Of a stretch of 64,000 nucleotides of DNA, positions 22,351-33,432 are shown piece by piece; position 1 is the first letter of the stretch, and the number at the start of each line of letters is the position of its first letter. Made by a program: the position numbers and the translations under genes. This DNA comes from Capra hircus (taxonomy: Eukaryota > Chordata > Mammalia > Artiodactyla > Bovidae): the NCBI RefSeq assembly GCF_001704415.2, contig NC_030836.1, positions 21,426,001 to 21,490,000 of the forward strand, written 5' to 3'. The notes beneath the pieces are model-generated. The model was not told the DNA's origin. It saw only the letters and a list, made by a program, of their open reading frames with translations, and ran no database searches.

Positions 22351-22791
22351 TTTTCCTTTATTTCTAAATCACAGTTGCTCTCCTTTACCATATGTACTGA
22401 AAATTAAAGACTTATATGGCTGATTGAATTTAATCTGGCTCTAAATTAGAATTAAAGTGCTTGCAAGTCAATACATTTCATGAAAAAGCATGCTATTCTT
22501 TATTGCAACCATCCATGTAGTGAGAGTCTCCTGTATGGATCCCACTAAAATAGCATAACAAAAGCAAACACCACACTCAATAGAACAGATCATTTTAGTA
22601 TCAATATGAAGTAACTCTTGTGCCTTTAATTTTCACCACAAATTATAGAATCAAAGCCTTAATTTCAAGGCCACAGTTAATGCTTGATGATCTGCTAAGT
22701 GGTCATTCAGATATGCCCAATCTCTGTGTTGTGTATCCCAATTTTTCCTGGGAAAAACATGGTGGATCCCTAGACACTCTTATTTTCCTCT

Positions 22792-22913
22792 GTGTGTTAC
22801 TCACTCAGTCGTGTCCGACTCTTGGCAAACCTATTGACCGTAGCCCACCAGGCTCCTCTGTCCATGGAATTCTCCAAGCTAGAACACTGGAGTGGGTTGC
22901 CCTGCCCTTCTCC
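22792..22913 (-). mobile_element. partial Bov-tA SINE, antisense
   Basis: GTGTTACTCACTCAGTCGTG to GGGTTGCCCTGCCCTTCTCC. The tRNA-derived half is absent. Confidence 0.88.
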
Positions 22914-24749
22914 TACTTTCCTCTAAGGGCGTAGAATTCTAAATTGGACACACCACTGCCTGGAATAAAGACTAATTTCTTAGTTTCTCAGGCAGGTAGA
23001 TATGACTACATATCTAAGTTACAGCCAATGAGATGTAAGCAGAAGAATCAAGTGAGTCAGGGATTTTCTGTAAATGTCCCTTCTTCATCCTCCCCTCCAT
23101 GATTCGGCAAGAAACACAGAGCTACCTAGGACCATATACCTGAGACCCACCAGTAGTGACAGCGGTGTTGAGCCGGCGAAACTGAGTCCCTGAGAACTTT
23201 GAGGAGCAGAGTCATCAAACTAGGGCTGGATTTTTATGATGGAGAAATAAACTGTCTTTAAGGCATTGATGTTTTGCTTGTTTCTGTTACAGCCAATTTA
23301 CAAAATTACTTTTCCACAGCATCATTTACAGAGTCCCTCAACTTTCAAAACTTCTGCATTATGCCTCAATGATATCTGTTTATTTTAGTGCGATGCATTT
23401 GATCACTATCGATTAGGCAACTTTGATATGCAAGAACAAGTATAGGAGAGTATGTTGTATTGAGGAACCAGTGAGCAACTCCAACACACGTAACACCTAA
23501 GATGCTTAATGGTGAAAGAAGGGGAAGTCCCAGTGCGCTTAACAGAAAAACGTAGTCTATCAGGGCCCAGTGTGGGGAGGAAAAGGAAGGTTTGTTGGGG
23601 GATGAGACATTAGCAATAAGAACTAAAAAATGAGATGTTGACTGAGGGACAGAGAGAGAAGGTGCATTTCAGAAAGTGGAACCATATTTCCAAAGGCCTT
23701 TGAGCAGGAAGCAGCAGACAATGTTGGAAAAAGAGAAGTCAGTTTAGTTAGAACAGAACAATGGTGACACCGGTGAAAAGAGAGTCAAGGTCTAAGACCT
23801 CTCATTCTATTCCTCATTGTCTCTCCATCACCTTCTAAGCTACAAGGATGGGCCTTGAAATGAGAAAAATGACTAGACTTCATAAAGAAGAAAATTCTAG
23901 GTCCTGCTTTTCACAATTTTCTTGTGGGGGAGGAGATAGAATTTAAACCCACACCATAGAATCAAAGTATTCCCTGATTCTAGATTTTTGTTTTTTGTTT
24001 TTTTCCCCAAAAAAGGATAAGCACTGAAGTAAGAAAAGATAACACTTAATGGGATCATTGTTTTGCCCTGGTTTATATAAGAATGAACAGACCCAACTAA
24101 AATATGCAAGTCATCCCTCTCAACAGAACTCTGCTTGTTCCCCTCCGCTTCCAGTCCTTCTCATTTACCAAGATAAATAAATAAACGAAACTCTCTTCTT
24201 TGACAGAATCTGGCTTCTCAGAATTTTTGGTTTCCTACTTCAGAAAATATTAATGCATTTCACTGAGCCAGTGTGGGCGGACATACATTTACCATCTTTC
24301 ACGGTCCTGAGAAGAGAGAAAGCTTATTAAAAGGATTAAAGAATCCACAGAGGACACTAGAGGGCGGGTGTCTCATTTGAATTTGCTGTGATGTCTGCCC
24401 ACAGACTAACAGCCAACCAGGACCACAGTAGGTAGGCACAACCAGGGTGTTCCCATTTTCCAGAACTGTTCAAATATAAGGTAAAAAAAAAATTGCTATC
24501 CTGCTTCTCAAATAAGCCAAGCTTTGCATTTGCTTTTCCTTTCACCTCTAAACAGCTTTCCCTGTTATTTCTCAAGTCTGGCTCTTCCTCAATGTTTAAG
24601 TCTCACTCCCAGTATGATCTCCTAGGAGAGGTCATCCCTTAGAGCTTTTCCTAAAATAAACTCTCCTGAATCCCATTGCTTTATGTTACATCAAGTGTTT
24701 CCTTCTACCTTCATTAAACCCCGAATTACCTTGTTATATGTGCTTTCTT
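22914..24749. other. mostly unique DNA
   Basis: 23640-23800 (CAAAGGCCTTTGAGCAGG) may be a copy of the unnamed ancient repeat also seen at 10.2-11.3 kb. No exon seen. Confidence 0.35.
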
Positions 24750-24945
24750 GGGCTTCCCAAGTGGTGCTAGTGGCAAAGCATCTACCTACAATGCAGGAGA
24801 CCCAGGTTCAAACCCTGGGTCGGGAAGATCCCTTGGAGTAGGAAATGGCAACTCACTCCAGTATGCTAGCCTGGAAAATTCCATGGGCAGAAGAGCCTGG
24901 TGGGCTATAGCCCATGGGGCCACAAATAGTAGGACATGACTAAGC
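24750..24945 (+). mobile_element. Bov-tA SINE
   Basis: GGGCTTCCCAAGTGGTGC, CTACAATGCAGGAGACCC, then CCTTGGAGTAGGAAATGGC and GTAGGACATGACTAAGCAC. Confidence 0.92.
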
Positions 24946-24996
24946 ACACAATTGATTGTCGACCAGGGGATTTTTGCAGAAACTAATACTTGTGGC

Positions 24997-25735
24997 AGAA
25001 AGTGAAGAGGGACTAAAAAGTCTCTTGATGAAAGTGAAAGAAGAGAGTGAAAAAGTTGGCTTAAAGCTCAACATTCAGAAAACGAAGATCATGGCATCCG
25101 GTCCCATCACTTCATGGCAAATAGATGGGGAAACAGTGTCAGACTTTACTTTTCTGGGCTCCAAAATCACTGCAGATGGTGATTGCAGCCATGTAATTAA
25201 AAGACGCTTACTCCTTGGAAGGAAAGTTATGACCAACCTATATAGCATATTCAAAAGCATTACTTTGCCAACTGGGGTCCATCTAGTCAAGGCTATGGTT
25301 TTTCCAGTGGTCATGTATGGATGTGAGAGTTGGACTGTGAAGAAAGCTGAGCACCAAAGAATTGGTGCTTTTGAACTGTGGTGTTGGAGAAGACTCTTGA
25401 GAGTCCCTTGGACTGGAAGGAGATCCAACCAGTCCATCCTGAAGGAGACCAGTCCTGGGTGTTCATTGGAAGGACTGATGCTAAGGCTGAAACTCCCATA
25501 CTTCGGCCACCTCATGCAAAGAGTTGACTCATTGGAAAAGACTGTGATACTGGGAGGGATTGGGGGCAGGAGGAGAAGGGGACGACAGAGGATGGGATGG
25601 TTGGATGGCATCACCAACTCAATGGACAAGAGTTTGGGTGAAATCTGGGAGTTGGTGATGGACAGGGAGGCCTGGTGTCCTGCAATTCATGGGGTTGCAA
25701 AGAGTCGGACACAACTGAGCGACTGAACTGAACTG
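24997..25735 (+). mobile_element. BovB LINE 3' part with 12-base target duplication and open frame
   Basis: AATACTTGTGGC occurs at 24985-24996 and 25736-25747. Between them the BovB 3' end runs from AGAAAGTGAAGAGGGAC to GACTGAACTGAACTG. One frame is open for 256 codons (24956-25726), using host sequence for its first dozen residues. It covers the region after the RT catalytic box ([53 protein letters not shown]). The catalytic DD is absent, so it cannot act as a polymerase. Two small in-frame losses occur, including SRD after SIFK. Confidence 0.95.
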
Positions 25736-25747
25736 AATACTTGTGGC

Positions 25748-26289
25748 TGGCAATTTTTATTTTTGCTGGCCCAAAATTAATTCTGCTATTTCACTAACAC
25801 TTCACAGGTTATTACACTCGATAGTTGCACCTGACATACCTGTGTAGTCCTCTAATTTTCATGAAATGTGGTTTTCAATCCACTCTTCTGTAGAAGCAAA
25901 AGCTGGAGCATTCTCCAGCACCAGGAGTTTCATTTTCACTTTTCATATCAGAATCAATCGCTAAGATTTTTCATGTCTTTTTGCTGGTCTAATATTCACA
26001 CTGTCTGAATCAAACTATATTCTGAAGAATTATCATCTTCTGAGAAACTAGTATATATGGTTGCTCAGATAATCAGAGAAAACACCTGCATAAAATTCAC
26101 AGAAAAATTACTCTTAACTTAAAATTTTGCAAAGTGTCATTTTTGAAAATTTTATGTTTACAATATAATCACGTACAATATAATAAAACCTAGTGGAGCA
26201 AAATGTGAGTGATAACAATCATAAATTGTATAATGAGCCCCTGATCAATTCTAAGCTCTAACAGCTTAATGTGGTGATGTTAATTGTGT
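25748..26289. other. unique A+T-rich DNA
   Basis: Nothing recognised. Confidence 0.4.
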
Positions 26290-26520
26290 TGTGCTGTATT
26301 GCTGCCTGTGTGTGATCAGTTCTGTTTGACTCTGCCACCCTATGAGCTGTAGCCTACCAGGTTCCTCTCTCCATGGAATTTTCCAGGCAAGAATACTGGA
26401 GTGGCTTGCCATTTCCTACTCCAAGGGAATCTTCCCGACCCAGGGATCAAATCTGCCTCTCTTACATCTCCTGCATTAGCAGGCGAATTAGGAAGATTCT
26501 TTACCACAAGCATCACCTGG
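26290..26520 (-). mobile_element. Bov-tA SINE, antisense
   Basis: TGTGATCAGTTCTGTTTGAC to GATTCTTTACCACAAGCATC. It carries a small insertion near 26463 (CTTACATCTCCTGCATTAGC). Confidence 0.88.
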
Positions 26521-26574
26521 TTTAAAAATGTATTGATACGTCTCTGGTCAATAATATAAAATGTATCTGTCTCT

Positions 26575-26670
26575 TCTAGAAAGTATACTCCTTAAAGGCA
26601 GTGACCTTGTCTTACTACTCAAGTCTCAGGAGCTAAAAAAAAATTTGTGGAGTATCTGGTGAATGAATGA
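26575..26670 (+). mobile_element. L2 3' terminus
   Basis: CTCCTTAAAGGCAGTGACC, then GTGGAGTATCTGGTGAATG and AATGAAA fit the L2 3' end. Confidence 0.5.
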
Positions 26671-26679
26671 AAAACTGGT

Positions 26680-26790
26680 CAGTTCTTTAAAATGGGTATT
26701 ATCATAATTCACATTACAGATGACTCACAGAGATTTTAAATAACTTGATCAAGGTTTTACAGCCAGTTGATGGAAGAATCACTTGACCTC
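26680..26790 (-). mobile_element. MIR SINE, antisense
   Basis: GGGTATTATCATAATTCACA, TTACAGATGACTCACAGAG and GATCAAGGTTTTACAGCCAG are the MIR complement core. Confidence 0.72.
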
Positions 26791-26999
26791 AGAAAATCTT
26801 TTAAGCTATATATGTTTCTTCTCTTAATTTTTTTTTTTTCCAGCGGGGAGTAATGTATATTAAGAAAATCATCATTTTCAAAATTCTCATTTCTTCTTTG
26901 ACTCTTCCTTCTGTCCTATCAATATCCAATCAACTCCACTCTTAAACTACTATTTATACTGTCCATCCTTTTTCTTTCTATTCTCTCTGCCACCATCTT

Positions 27000-27560
27000 T
27001 ATTAATGGTCACATTCTGGGAGCTATTGGAATAGCCTCCCACTTAGTTTCATTGCCTTTCATTGCCTCCCACTTAGTTTCACTTGTTCTGCCCCAGTCTC
27101 TAACTCTACGTATGTCTCTCCCAGATGAACTGCCTTAAACTTGGACTTTATCGTGCTATTGAGTCACATCTTCAGTTGCTATCTGTTGCTATTAGCTTAA
27201 ATTGTACACTTTTTGGCTTTTACACTCAAGGCCCTCCCTAGCTGTCCCCAACCTTTCTCACACTATTCTCTCCTTAAACTCTCTACATGATCTCCAGTTA
27301 GATAGCCCCACTCACTATTCAAACATCTCTAGAGTTCTTCCTAGTCTTCAACAATTTTCACCCTATTATTCTCCAAAAACAGGCCTTTCCACATTTAAAT
27401 TGCATTCATTTATCAAACCACTGGAGAATTTCCACCTTCTTTTAGAATGTTTTCCAGATAACTCCAGTGTACATGGGTTCACCTGTCTCCAAGTTCATTA
27501 GTACCTAGAACAGTGCCAAGCTCACTGTAGGTGCTTAGAAAATTTTTGTCCAGTGAATTA
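27000..27560 (+). mobile_element. L2 LINE 3' fragment
   Basis: GCTATTGGAATAGCCTCCC, CACTCAAGGCCCTCCCTAGC, CTCCACTTTTAGAATG-like sequence and GTACCTAGAACAGTGCCAAGC to TAGGTGCTTAGAAAA follow the L2 3' order. A short tandem copy (CCTCCCACTTAGTTTCA at 27037 and again at 27066) is inside. Confidence 0.62.
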
Positions 27561-27843
27561 CTGAACACGTAGCTGAAATCATGCTCTGTCTTATGGTAGC
27601 TTTTATTTTGTCTTATTTTATCTACACTATTAACTCTTGGGTCCCTTTCCAACTGGGTCTTTGAGGTCTGAGATCATAGACTCCTATTCAGCTCCTCATA
27701 CACAGGAAGCAATGCCTCTTGTCTGAAAGACAACCCCTCATGCTTTAACCAAGTGAGCCTAATGTCACACTGTATTATTGATAAACTTACACTTTCTGAT
27801 TTGCTTTATGGCTCAGGATTTAACAACTACTACACACATAACA

Positions 27844-27954
27844 GCAACCCACTCCAGTACTCTTGCCTGGAAAATCCCATGGACAGAGGAGCCTGGTAGG
27901 CTACAGTCCATGGGGTCTCAAAGAGTCGGAGACAACTGAGAGACTTCACTTTCA
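27844..27954 (+). mobile_element. 5'-truncated Bov-type SINE with target duplication
   Basis: GCAACCCACTCCAGTACTC to GAGAGACTTCACTTT. CACACATAACA flanks it at 27833-27843 and 27955-27965. Confidence 0.9.
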
Positions 27955-27965
27955 CACACATAACA

Positions 27966-28654
27966 ACTGACCCTACAGAGAAGAGACACTGGAGATTCAA
28001 AGTATATCCCTCCTTTTTCTTCAGTTAATATTTCACCATCATTAATATACTGTGAAAACAAATTACCAATCTGAGCAATTTCCTGTTCAAATTCTAGCTG
28101 CAATTTTTTCTAACGTTTCTGATCCTCATGAAATAATCCCCTAATATTACAGTATGCCAATAATGTAATGACAACAAGCTAGGCATAGAAACTAGTATAT
28201 AATAGGGTCCATACACTTCATACAAAAGATATACCAACCAATGTCACTTCTTCTCAATACTATGTGAGTACTGTCAGTTAAAAAGTGTCATGGAAATTCA
28301 GGGGACGTATAAATTAATGAAGGCTGGGGCATTACAGGAAGATACCTGAAATTCTCTTCAACAACAGTGTAATAATTATTGAGTCTAGGTACATGTAAAT
28401 CTGGTTTATACGGTCCCTACCTGCTATAAATATGTAATCTGTGATTTAACTTTAATAGCTTTACCTATGCTTTTAAGAGAAAGATAAGTAGATGATACTG
28501 ACAATTTTCTATTTAATCACTTGGACATTGCTTTAACCCAATCACAAAGAGGCCTTCCCAGCTACTGTCACCAAAACAGCAACACATACTACCTCTCTTC
28601 TACATTATAGTGTTCTGTCTCATTTCCTACTAATCCATGAGAATAGTTAAATTT
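27966..28654. other. unique DNA
   Basis: Nothing recognised. Confidence 0.4.
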
Positions 28655-28875
28655 ATTTATTGACCTATGTCAAGAGTCACCAAAATATAACCCATAAAAC
28701 AAATACAAACCTCATTCTACTTTTATAAATAAAGTTTTATTGGAACACCATCATGTTCGCTCATTACATATTGGCTAAGGCTGCTTTTGTGCTAACACAA
28801 CAGAGTTGAGTAGCTGTGACAGAAACCGTATGGCCCCCAAAGCCTAAAATATTTATATCTGGCTTTTTATGATCT
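28655..28875 (-). mobile_element. hAT-Charlie-type DNA transposon relic
   Basis: TAAATAAAGTTTTATTGGAAC, GAGTTGAGTAGCTGTGACAG, AACCGTATGGCCC and GCCTAAAATATTTATATCTGG belong to a common mammalian non-autonomous MER element whose exact name I am unsure of. Confidence 0.6.
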
Positions 28876-29819
28876 TACCCTTGGCTTATAAGTTTCTTGT
28901 CCATTTCCTCACTCTCAGAACATGAAAAGAGAGTTTTTGTTTACTACTTTAACTGTGACATTTGTACCTGGGACCTAATAGGTGGTTCATTGCTGGTGCT
29001 GGCCATTCTTGGGGACTTAACAGGAGGAGGGTCAACAGTGTTAACCAAGAACCATATGAATTCAGCTGTGCATCTGGAACCACTGCTTTCTGGGTATGCA
29101 TGTAATAAACGCATATAAAGAAATGTGTAAATGGCCAAAGAATACTCTAGGGAGGATTCTTGGCCCAAAGAACAGCTTGCACAGAAAATCCCTTGGTCTC
29201 ACTGCTGGGCTTACTGGGGGCAGGGCACTGTGTTTTTTATAGCACTGCTATGCTAAATGAAACATGCTCTAAATCACCAGGCAGGCCTCAAACTGAGAAT
29301 CTGGGTAATATCTGGAGAGTAAGAGTTTAGAGTAACAAATTCCTAAACAAACTTGTTGATAAGAACACCAGTCTGTACCTTTTTATTAATTTATTGTATT
29401 CTTGTCAATTGATATTACCCAGAGATTTTAAAGAAAAAAAAAAAAAACCCACAACAGTTATGAAAACACCAATTTCCCAAGAGTCTCTTTTAGTTTCTAG
29501 ATATAGCTTAGAATTTTATTCTACATAAACTTCTCACCAAAGAAACTTTATTAACAAGTGGGAATTCTGACCTCCTGAAATGCAGCCAATTCCTCTACGC
29601 TAGGCAGACATGTCAGAATAAGCCAATGTCAACATGTCAATTTTCCAATATTCTGTTTAAGATACAAAGATGAACTTAGTAGTGTCTCAGTGTTCAATAA
29701 TACCTAGATATTATTTACTTAGATAGAGAGCTTTGTCTGGGAGGCCATAATATGTATTATATCTGGAAGTTTTATCAGACAGGTCTCCAGGTTGAGCTGA
29801 CACTGTCATGACCCATACA
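28876..29819. other. unique DNA
   Basis: Opposed frames near 28900-29170 are not protein-like. Nothing else recognised. Confidence 0.4.
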
Positions 29820-30340
29820 CTCCCCAAGCCAATATGGTTGGATGTATTCCACTAATTTTATATCATTTCAGTTCATTCTCCACACTATAGCCTAAGCGAT
29901 TTAAAATATAATCTAGTCCCATCTCTTCCTTTCTAAAAATTCCCCAGAATCTCTACATGTCCTTCAGGAGAAAGCCAAAGCTTTCCTAATACATGTAGGC
30001 TGAGATGGCTCTGTGCGTCTGCTCACATGTCTCGCCTTGCCACAAGCCTCTCGTCTCTCCCTCGTCCCCGCGTCCTCTGCTCTGAAGGCTGCATTTCGAA
30101 GAATTTTGGTGATATCTTATTCTCTCTGGCACCCCCTTCATCACTTTCTACCCTAACTCTTTTCTCTGGTGCTTCTGAGCCCCTGCGCATGCTGTTTCCT
30201 TGCTGATTCTGATTGAAACACTTTCCCTTCCTTTTTTTTTTTTGTCTAACCTTTGCTTATTATTTGAGTCTCATCTCAGACTTTTCTTTCTCCCGATAGC
30301 TTTTCTGGATTTCTGAAGCCCAGATTCAATAGAAAAACCC
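29820..30340 (+). mobile_element. L2 LINE 3' fragment
   Basis: TTCTCCACACTATAGCC, TCTAGTCCCATCTCTTCC, CCTTCAGGAGAAAGCCAAAGC, TAGGCTGAGATGGCTCTG and, after a T run, TTTGAGTCTCATCTCAGAC. L2 3' order, diverged. Confidence 0.6.
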
Positions 30341-30632
30341 TGCGGTAAATAACGTACTATTGGGAACACCACCCCCATATCTAACTCCCTAAAATGTACC
30401 CCATGAAAGACTCATGAAAGGTAGAGCTCTAACTTGACTGTGATCTCTCCCCCAACGTGATCTAAATTCTTCAAATCAATAGATTAAGTACAGCTTTAAG
30501 TATTCTCCCAACTCTCCCAAGCAATTATTTGTTTCTTAGATAAATCTATAATTGTGTCACTATCAAAAAAAAATTACAGGAATTGTTCTTTTAAAATATA
30601 GCAAAAGTGCTCTGTTTAAAATGACCCACTAT

Positions 30633-30792
30633 AGAGACTTCCCTGGCAGTCCAGTGGTTAAAACTGCACCTTTCAATGCAGGGACTGTGGGTTTGATCCC
30701 TAGTCAAGGAGTGAAGAACCCACATAGCCAAAACAGAAACATAAAACGGAAATGATATTGCAATAAATTCAATGAAAAAAACTTTAAAAATG
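30633..30792 (+). mobile_element. CHR-2-type tRNA SINE
   Basis: AGAGACTTCCCTGGCAGTCC, AGTGGTTAAAACTGCAC, GTGGGTTTGATCCCTAGTC (B-box-like), CCACATAGCCAAAACAGAAAC, then the GCAATAAATTCAATG tail. Confidence 0.88.
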
Positions 30793-31852
30793 ATCAACAT
30801 AAAAAAATGAAATAAAGAAAATGGCACACTAAATGTATCTTAATTAAAAACATAAGATTTGTTTTGAAAGCCCTTCACTTTAAGGAAATCAAAGAGGATG
30901 AAGGCAAGCCACTTGTAATAAATAGCTCCACTGCCTAGGAATACGAGAAAACACCTGTTTTTCTGGAGACATACTTGTAATAGAGTAAATAGGATTGGAG
31001 ATAACGATATGAAGTTGCATTAAAATAAAAATGGAGCATTCGTGTGTTTAACTAGAAATGTCTGGGCAGCAAACACTGGGTGGAGGCATATTAAGTACAC
31101 CAGCAACTCCCTCACTAGCTCTGGTTATCCAGATGTTGCTAAAATTTAAGTGCCATAACCTAAAATGATGCTTGCCACATTTTTTGTAATCTGCTATGGG
31201 TAGAGGGTCAAAAACACGGTATCTTGGGAGTAAAGAAAATCAGTCTAAGAAGTGCCAATAATAGGAGGCAGGAAAGGTGATTTTGCTTCAGAGAGAACAA
31301 TAATTTACACCAAACAAGTCCCAAAGCAGGTGCCTAGTGCCAGGCCTGTACAGACCCAGCAAGATCTGAAGGTGGTGTAGATATCTGAGACTGAGATCAA
31401 GGTATGGCATTAGGGATAAACAGCAAAGATGACTACAGCGTAAGCCCCACCTGTGGAAAGGGGTCAGAATGAGGCAAAGAGAATGAAAACTGGGAAAAGA
31501 ATCAGATGATGAGACTCAGAAATGAAAATAGTTTGGCATGCCTCCCTAGCAAGAGTCAGAAGGGCCACAGGGCTGAGATTCTGCAGGGAATAGTGTGAGA
31601 GCAAAATGGGACCTCAAGCAGTGACTGCGGCACGCAGGAGGAGGAAGAACTGGGAGCTTAGGATTTGTTGGCCTCCTGGTATTTCAGCCCTGGGGTCCCA
31701 GCTTTCTAAACTGTGCTTGTCACAGCCTAGCAAGATCTTCCTGTTCTCTCAGAACCACCTGTGTTCAAGGGTGAAAGAACAGATAACTCCCAAGAGGGTC
31801 TGTACCCACCAAATATAAAGCCCAGCTGCAAACGTTTGCTCTGGGCACTAGA
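30793..31852. other. unique DNA
   Basis: No repeat or exon recognised. The plus frame at 31606-31818 lacks homology. Confidence 0.4.
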
Positions 31853-32840
31853 GGGTCTCTTGAGAAACCTATATGCAGGTCAGAAAGCAACAGTTAGAAC
31901 TGGACATGGAACAACAGACTGGTTCCAAATAGGAAAAGGAGTACGTCAAGGCTGTATATTGTCACCCTGCTTATTTAACTTATATACAGCGTACATAATG
32001 AGAAACGCTGGGCTGGAAGAAACACAAGCTGGAATCAAGACTGCCAGGAGAAATATCAATAACCTCAGATATGCAGATGACACCACACTTATGGCAGAAA
32101 GTGAAGAGGAACTAAAAAGCCTTTTGATGAAAGTGAAAGAGGAGAGTGAAAAAGTTGGCTTAAAGCTCAACATTCAGAAAACTAAGATCATGGCATCTTG
32201 TCACATCACTTCATGGGAAATAGATGGGGAAACATTGGAAACAGTGTCAGAGTTGATTTTGGGGGGCTCCAAAATCACTGCAGATGGTGATTGCAGCCGT
32301 GAAATTAAAAGACGTTTACTCCTTGGAAGAAAAGTTATGACCAACCTAGATAGCATATTCAAAAGCAGAGACATTACTTTGCCAACAAAGGTCTATCTAG
32401 TCAAGGCTATGGTTTTTCCTGCGGTCATGTATGGATGTGAGAGTTGGACTATAAAGAAAACTGAGTGCCAAAGAATTGATGCTTTTGAACTGTGGTGTTG
32501 GAGAAGACTCTTGAGAGTCCCTTGGACTGCAAGGAAATCCAACCAGTCCATCCTAAAGGAGATCAGTCCTGGATGTTCATTGGAAGGACTGATGCTGAAG
32601 CTGAAACTCCAATACTTTGGCCACCTCATGCGAAGATTTGACTCATTGGAAAAGACTGTGATGCTGGGAGGGATTGGGGGCAGGAGGAGAAGGGGACGAC
32701 AGAGGATGAGATGGCTGGATGGCATCACCGACTTGATGGACATGAGTTTGAGTGAACACCGGGAGTTGTTGATGGACAGGGAGGCTTGGCGTGCTGTGAT
32801 TCATGGGTTCGCAAAGAGTTGGACACGACTGAGCCACTGA
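31761..32840 (+). pseudogene. BovB reverse-transcriptase fragment in a 359-codon open frame
   Basis: Known: BovB is an RTE-clade non-LTR retrotransposon whose single large protein joins an APE endonuclease to a reverse transcriptase. Seen: about 30 residues from flanking DNA lead into LLRNLYAGQ, then [15 protein letters not shown] (RT motif), [17 protein letters not shown] (the YADD catalytic box, intact), [38 protein letters not shown] and the basic [13 protein letters not shown] tail, to a stop at 32838-32840. The open frame is the longest here. The endonuclease, the fingers subdomain and the first catalytic aspartate motif (FIDYAKAFD type) are missing through 5' truncation, so it is not an active enzyme. 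The upstream start is accidental. No promoter is evident. Confidence 0.9.
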
Positions 32841-32848
32841 ACTGAACT
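31853..32848 (+). mobile_element. BovB LINE 3' third, well preserved
   Basis: From CTCTTGAGAAACCTATATGC to GAGCCACTGAACTGAAC. GGGTCTCT occurs at 31853-31860 and 32849-32856, the left copy partly overlapping BovB sequence. This is a 5'-truncated copy about 1 kb long that retains the reverse-transcriptase active-site region. Confidence 0.94.
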
Positions 32849-32856
32849 GGGTCTCT

Positions 32857-33285
32857 GAACAATGACTCCAGGAAGCATCTTGATCTTGATTATAGTGCAT
32901 TTTACTTCGATTAAGACAATGTCAGTGTTGTCATCCTATGTTTGTATTTAGATTGGAAGAAAAATGAGTGGCCAAGACGAGGACCCACTTCCAAAATTTG
33001 ACAAAGTCTGCTTTCTTCCCAGGGGAAAATGGGAAGGTAAAGAAAAGGAAAGAGGAGAATTCTGTACTGCTCTAACACTCCCAAAAAGAGATGTAAACTG
33101 CCTCCCAAAGAACTAACCTGTGAGCTCCTTTACAAACCTCCTATAAAACCGACACTGCTTACTGAAATCATACCAACTTGAAATATTTTCTGCAGAGATG
33201 CACCCTAAAATAGGAAGGACTCTGATGAAGGTTATCAGATAACTACATTCTTGACGTACTCATGCCTTTTAAAAAAACACTTATG
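32857..33285. other. unique DNA
   Basis: Nothing recognised. Confidence 0.4.
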
Positions 33286-33432
33286 GAAAGTTTTTTTGTT
33301 TTGTTTTTTGTTTGTTTGTTTGTTTTACTTTACAATATTGTATTGGTTCTGCCACACATCAACATGAATCCGCCACGGGCATACGGGTGTTCCCCATCCT
33401 GAACTCCCCTCCCACCTCCCTCCCCATACCAT
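33286..33432 (-). mobile_element. L1 3' end, antisense
   Basis: T/G-rich poly(A) complement, then ACTTTACAATATTGTATTGG, CACATCAACATGAATCCGCC and CCCCATCCTGAACTCCC. Ruminant L1 tail, strongly 5' truncated. Confidence 0.9.

Noticed and set aside
25075..25629. 184-codon minus-strand frame
   Set aside because: Antisense shadow of the BovB RT tail at 24997-25735.
30633..30792. tRNA-like B-box sequence in CHR and Bov-tA SINEs
   Set aside because: The tRNA-derived heads of SINEs have diverged from any functional cloverleaf, so no tRNA gene is called.
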